Source: Bacilli bacterium
GTDB taxonomy: Bacteria; Bacillota_I; Bacilli_A; RF39; UBA660
DNA length: 19,961 nt
Assembly: GCA_900751815.1 (NCBI GenBank)
Contig: CAADST010000104.1
Span: 1-19,961, forward strand
Reading direction: 5' to 3'
Shown: positions 19,208 to 19,961 of the stretch, piece by piece
Numbering within the stretch: position 1 is the first letter of the stretch
How the letters are laid out: every line of letters starts with the position of its first letter
Notes under the pieces: model-generated
What the model was told of the DNA's origin: nothing
The model's input: the letters and a program-made list of their open reading frames with translations, nothing else
The model's database searches: none
Made by a program: the position numbers and the translations under genes

Positions 19208-19961
19208 ATGTTAAAGTTAAAAAAGATTATTAATACGGTAATAGTATTTATTATTCTGATGTTTGTAATATGTTTTTTATTTAGTTTATACAAACTATTT
19301 TCGGGAGATATAACTCCTGCTGAATTAATTAGTGAAACAGGCCTTTATTTTCTTTATACTATTGGTTATGGCGCCCTAGAAGGTGATGCTGTCATTCAAA
19401 ATATTCTAGCCATGATTGGTATTATCTCAGTTGCTTTAATGACGACTTTTCTTACTATCAATCTTTTCTGGAGACTTGATGATGTCAAATTTAATAAAGA
19501 AATACTATGTGATTTAAACAATATTAAAATATCATTTAAAAATAAAGGCAAAGCTATTTGTGATATGAAAGCTACTTTTGTTTTATATGATAGTAAAGTT
19601 TCAATGAATATATTAAACCCACAAGAATACTATATGCCCATAATGCTAAAAAACTCTTTGTGGAATCTAACACTTTCTTTAAATGAAACTTTTTGGTATA
19701 AAGCTATTTATAGTTTACTTACATCAAATGATAAAAAATTGTATTGTATTTTTTCTTTTGTAGATACTAAAAGTGGTCAAGAAAGTATCAAGGTTGAAGA
19801 AATAAAAAAAGAAAATCTAAATATAAGTTATGATGAATTTATTAAACCAGTAATTTTAAAAAGTGAGTATTTATTAAAGGTAGAAAATGGTGGTAAATTA
19901 AGTATAGATGAAAATATTAATTATTCTTTTAAAAAGAAAGATAAAGACGATTCATTTGTAA
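19208..19961 (+). CDS. Two-helix potassium-channel-like protein, 3' end beyond window
   Basis: An ATG at 19208, after AGGAAT and 5 bp behind tsaC, opens a frame that runs 251 codons to the window end with no stop. Helix one is at about 8-29. Then GLYFLYTIGYG (about 45-55) reads as a pore helix and a TxGYG-type selectivity filter. Helix two is at about 63-85, ending in FWRLDD. The remaining 160 residues look beta-rich and soluble (IKISFKNKGKAICDMKATFVLYDSK). Two helices around a GYG filter and a beta C-terminal domain match the layout of KirBac/inward-rectifier-type or simple Ion_trans_2 channels. After GYG the usual Asp is replaced by Ala-Leu. The channel reading is from motif only; the C-terminal domain is not identified. 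Confidence 0.6.
   Translation, partial: MLKLKKIINTVIVFIILMFVICFLFSLYKLFSGDITPAELISETGLYFLYTIGYGALEGDAVIQNILAMIGIISVALMTTFLTINLFWRLDDVKFNKEILCDLNNIKISFKNKGKAICDMKATFVLYDSKVSMNILNPQEYYMPIMLKNSLWNLTLSLNETFWYKAIYSLLTSNDKKLYCIFSFVDTKSGQESIKVEEIKKENLNISYDEFIKPVILKSEYLLKVENGGKLSIDENINYSFKKKDKDDSFV

Overview
The window is strongly AT-rich bacterial DNA with short intergenic gaps, purine-rich Shine-Dalgarno sites (AAGGAGG, AGAAAGGA, AGAGGTGA), extended -10 promoters (TGnTATAAT) and U-tailed hairpin terminators. This fits a low-GC Bacillota-type organism, plausibly an uncultured gut member of the Bacilli/Erysipelotrichia/RF39 kind; that placement is an inference from style and gene content. TGA works as a stop: gltX, dacA, the merR-like gene and the gene before tsaC all end in TGA, and each of these TGAs overlaps or sits beside the next start. 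The code is therefore standard bacterial, not the Mycoplasma code.

Layout. 1-466: minus-strand start of a polytopic membrane protein that runs off the window. 577-2576: four tightly spaced genes, two of them WXG100-like, one a related helical protein, and one a protein with an ESX-like N-terminus joined to a phage-tail-type lysozyme domain. 2581-6163: a FIST sensor-domain protein, an aldehyde dehydrogenase and a short-chain dehydrogenase, behind a good promoter with three 11-bp-phased repeats of the OmpR/PhoB type, ending in a terminator. 6189-8746: an unrecognised protein (weak resemblance to PBECR4-type nucleases), a decayed small gene, and a membrane-anchored HExxH metalloprotease. 8750-9024: no protein gene, but a promoter, a structured RNA of about 190 nt with its own terminator, and an array of Spo0A-box-like heptamers. 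9028-10573: a two-HTH regulator divergent from a secreted fibronectin-type surface protein, sharing a control region with two palindromes. 10595-15403: gltX, small membrane protein, cysS, dacA and a mini transglutaminase-fold protein, overlapping or nearly so. 15407-16558: a merR-like gene and murI behind a classic 19-bp-spacer MerR promoter. 16576-17627: a second Spo0A-box-like array in front of an Rpn-type nuclease gene. 17630-19961: an unrecognised helical protein, tsaC (threonylcarbamoyl-AMP synthase), and the start of a two-helix potassium-channel-like protein cut by the window end.

The gltX-cysS-dacA and murI blocks are housekeeping functions (aminoacylation, peptidoglycan). The rest is accessory. 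The most unusual signals are non-coding: two heptamer arrays phased on 10 bp, a structured RNA with competing pairings, and operators that can be read directly in front of the FIST, MerR and XRE genes. Several starts were moved because the longest frame begins upstream of, or inside, the promoter or Shine-Dalgarno site (6245, 7892, 9459, 15456).
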